Below are positions 5,876 through 5,935 of a stretch of DNA of 5,935 nucleotides, in pieces. Numbering within the stretch: the first letter of the stretch is position 1; each line of letters starts with the position of its first letter. The DNA is from Myxococcales bacterium. Lineage in GTDB: Bacteria; Myxococcota_A; Polyangia; Fen-1088. The stretch spans positions 1-5,935 of the forward strand of contig PMNO01000412.1 of assembly GCA_003161835.1 (NCBI GenBank), read 5' to 3'. The position numbers and the translations under genes are program-made. The notes under the pieces are model-generated. The model had not been told where the DNA came from, searched no databases, and saw only the letters and a program-made list of their open reading frames with translations.

Positions 5876-5935
5876 ATGAACCCCGCGCTGGCGTTCATGC
5901 CGAAGTTCTTCGTGATCTCCGGCGCGATCTTGGTG
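5876..5935 (+). CDS. Start of a small hydrophobic protein, cut by window end (possibly DUF2905-like)
   Basis: From ATG 5876 an open frame runs 20 codons to the window end: a short polar start (MNPALAF), then MPKFFVISGAILV, which looks like the start of a membrane helix. It begins 16 bp after the aminotransferase stop on the same strand, so it may be co-transcribed. Only weak G-rich sequence precedes it as a ribosome site. The opening resembles short two-helix membrane proteins of the DUF2905 type, but 20 residues cannot establish a family. A chance open stretch in GC-rich DNA is possible. Confidence 0.45.
   Translation, partial: MNPALAFMPKFFVISGAILV

Overview
The window is a GC-rich (by eye about two thirds G+C), gene-dense stretch of a bacterial chromosome. 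The best lineage guess is a myxobacterium or relative (Myxococcota). The clues are a membrane-anchored Ser/Thr-kinase-like protein with a GYF_2-type module and a C-terminal tail resembling the AgmX/PglI (myxo_SS_tail) domain, together with a PilZ-family protein of the myxobacterial type. This is inferred from domain style only. No rRNA, tRNA, CRISPR array, insertion sequence or prophage gene was seen.

Layout. Positions 2-1411 (+) hold most of a bifunctional NAD(P)H-hydrate repair enzyme (Nnr), with its N-terminus cut off by the window edge. A small unrecognised gene follows at 1471-1752 (+). A 77-bp convergent junction carries one perfect inverted repeat, and a second one is centred on the stop codon of the next gene. 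On the minus strand, in transcription order, come a PilZ-family protein (4926-4306), a secreted DUF4332-like helix-hairpin-helix protein (4202-3717) and a large transmembrane pseudokinase (3710-1830). Divergent from the PilZ gene, 4993-5859 (+) encodes a PLP-dependent class IV aminotransferase. Just after it, a new hydrophobic small protein starts at 5876 and runs off the window end.

How the genes may work together. Nnr and the aminotransferase are ordinary metabolic enzymes. The minus-strand genes look like a signalling and envelope group. The DUF4332-like and pseudokinase genes are only 6 bp apart and are probably one operon. One product appears to be exported. The other has a cytoplasmic kinase fold lacking its catalytic residues and a probable periplasmic tail, so the pair could act in the same envelope process. 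The PilZ gene lies 103 bp upstream on the same strand and may or may not be co-transcribed. The most notable item is the pseudokinase: the ATP-binding lysine, the HRD aspartate, the catalytic-loop lysine and asparagine and the DFG aspartate are all replaced, while fold-stabilising elements are kept.
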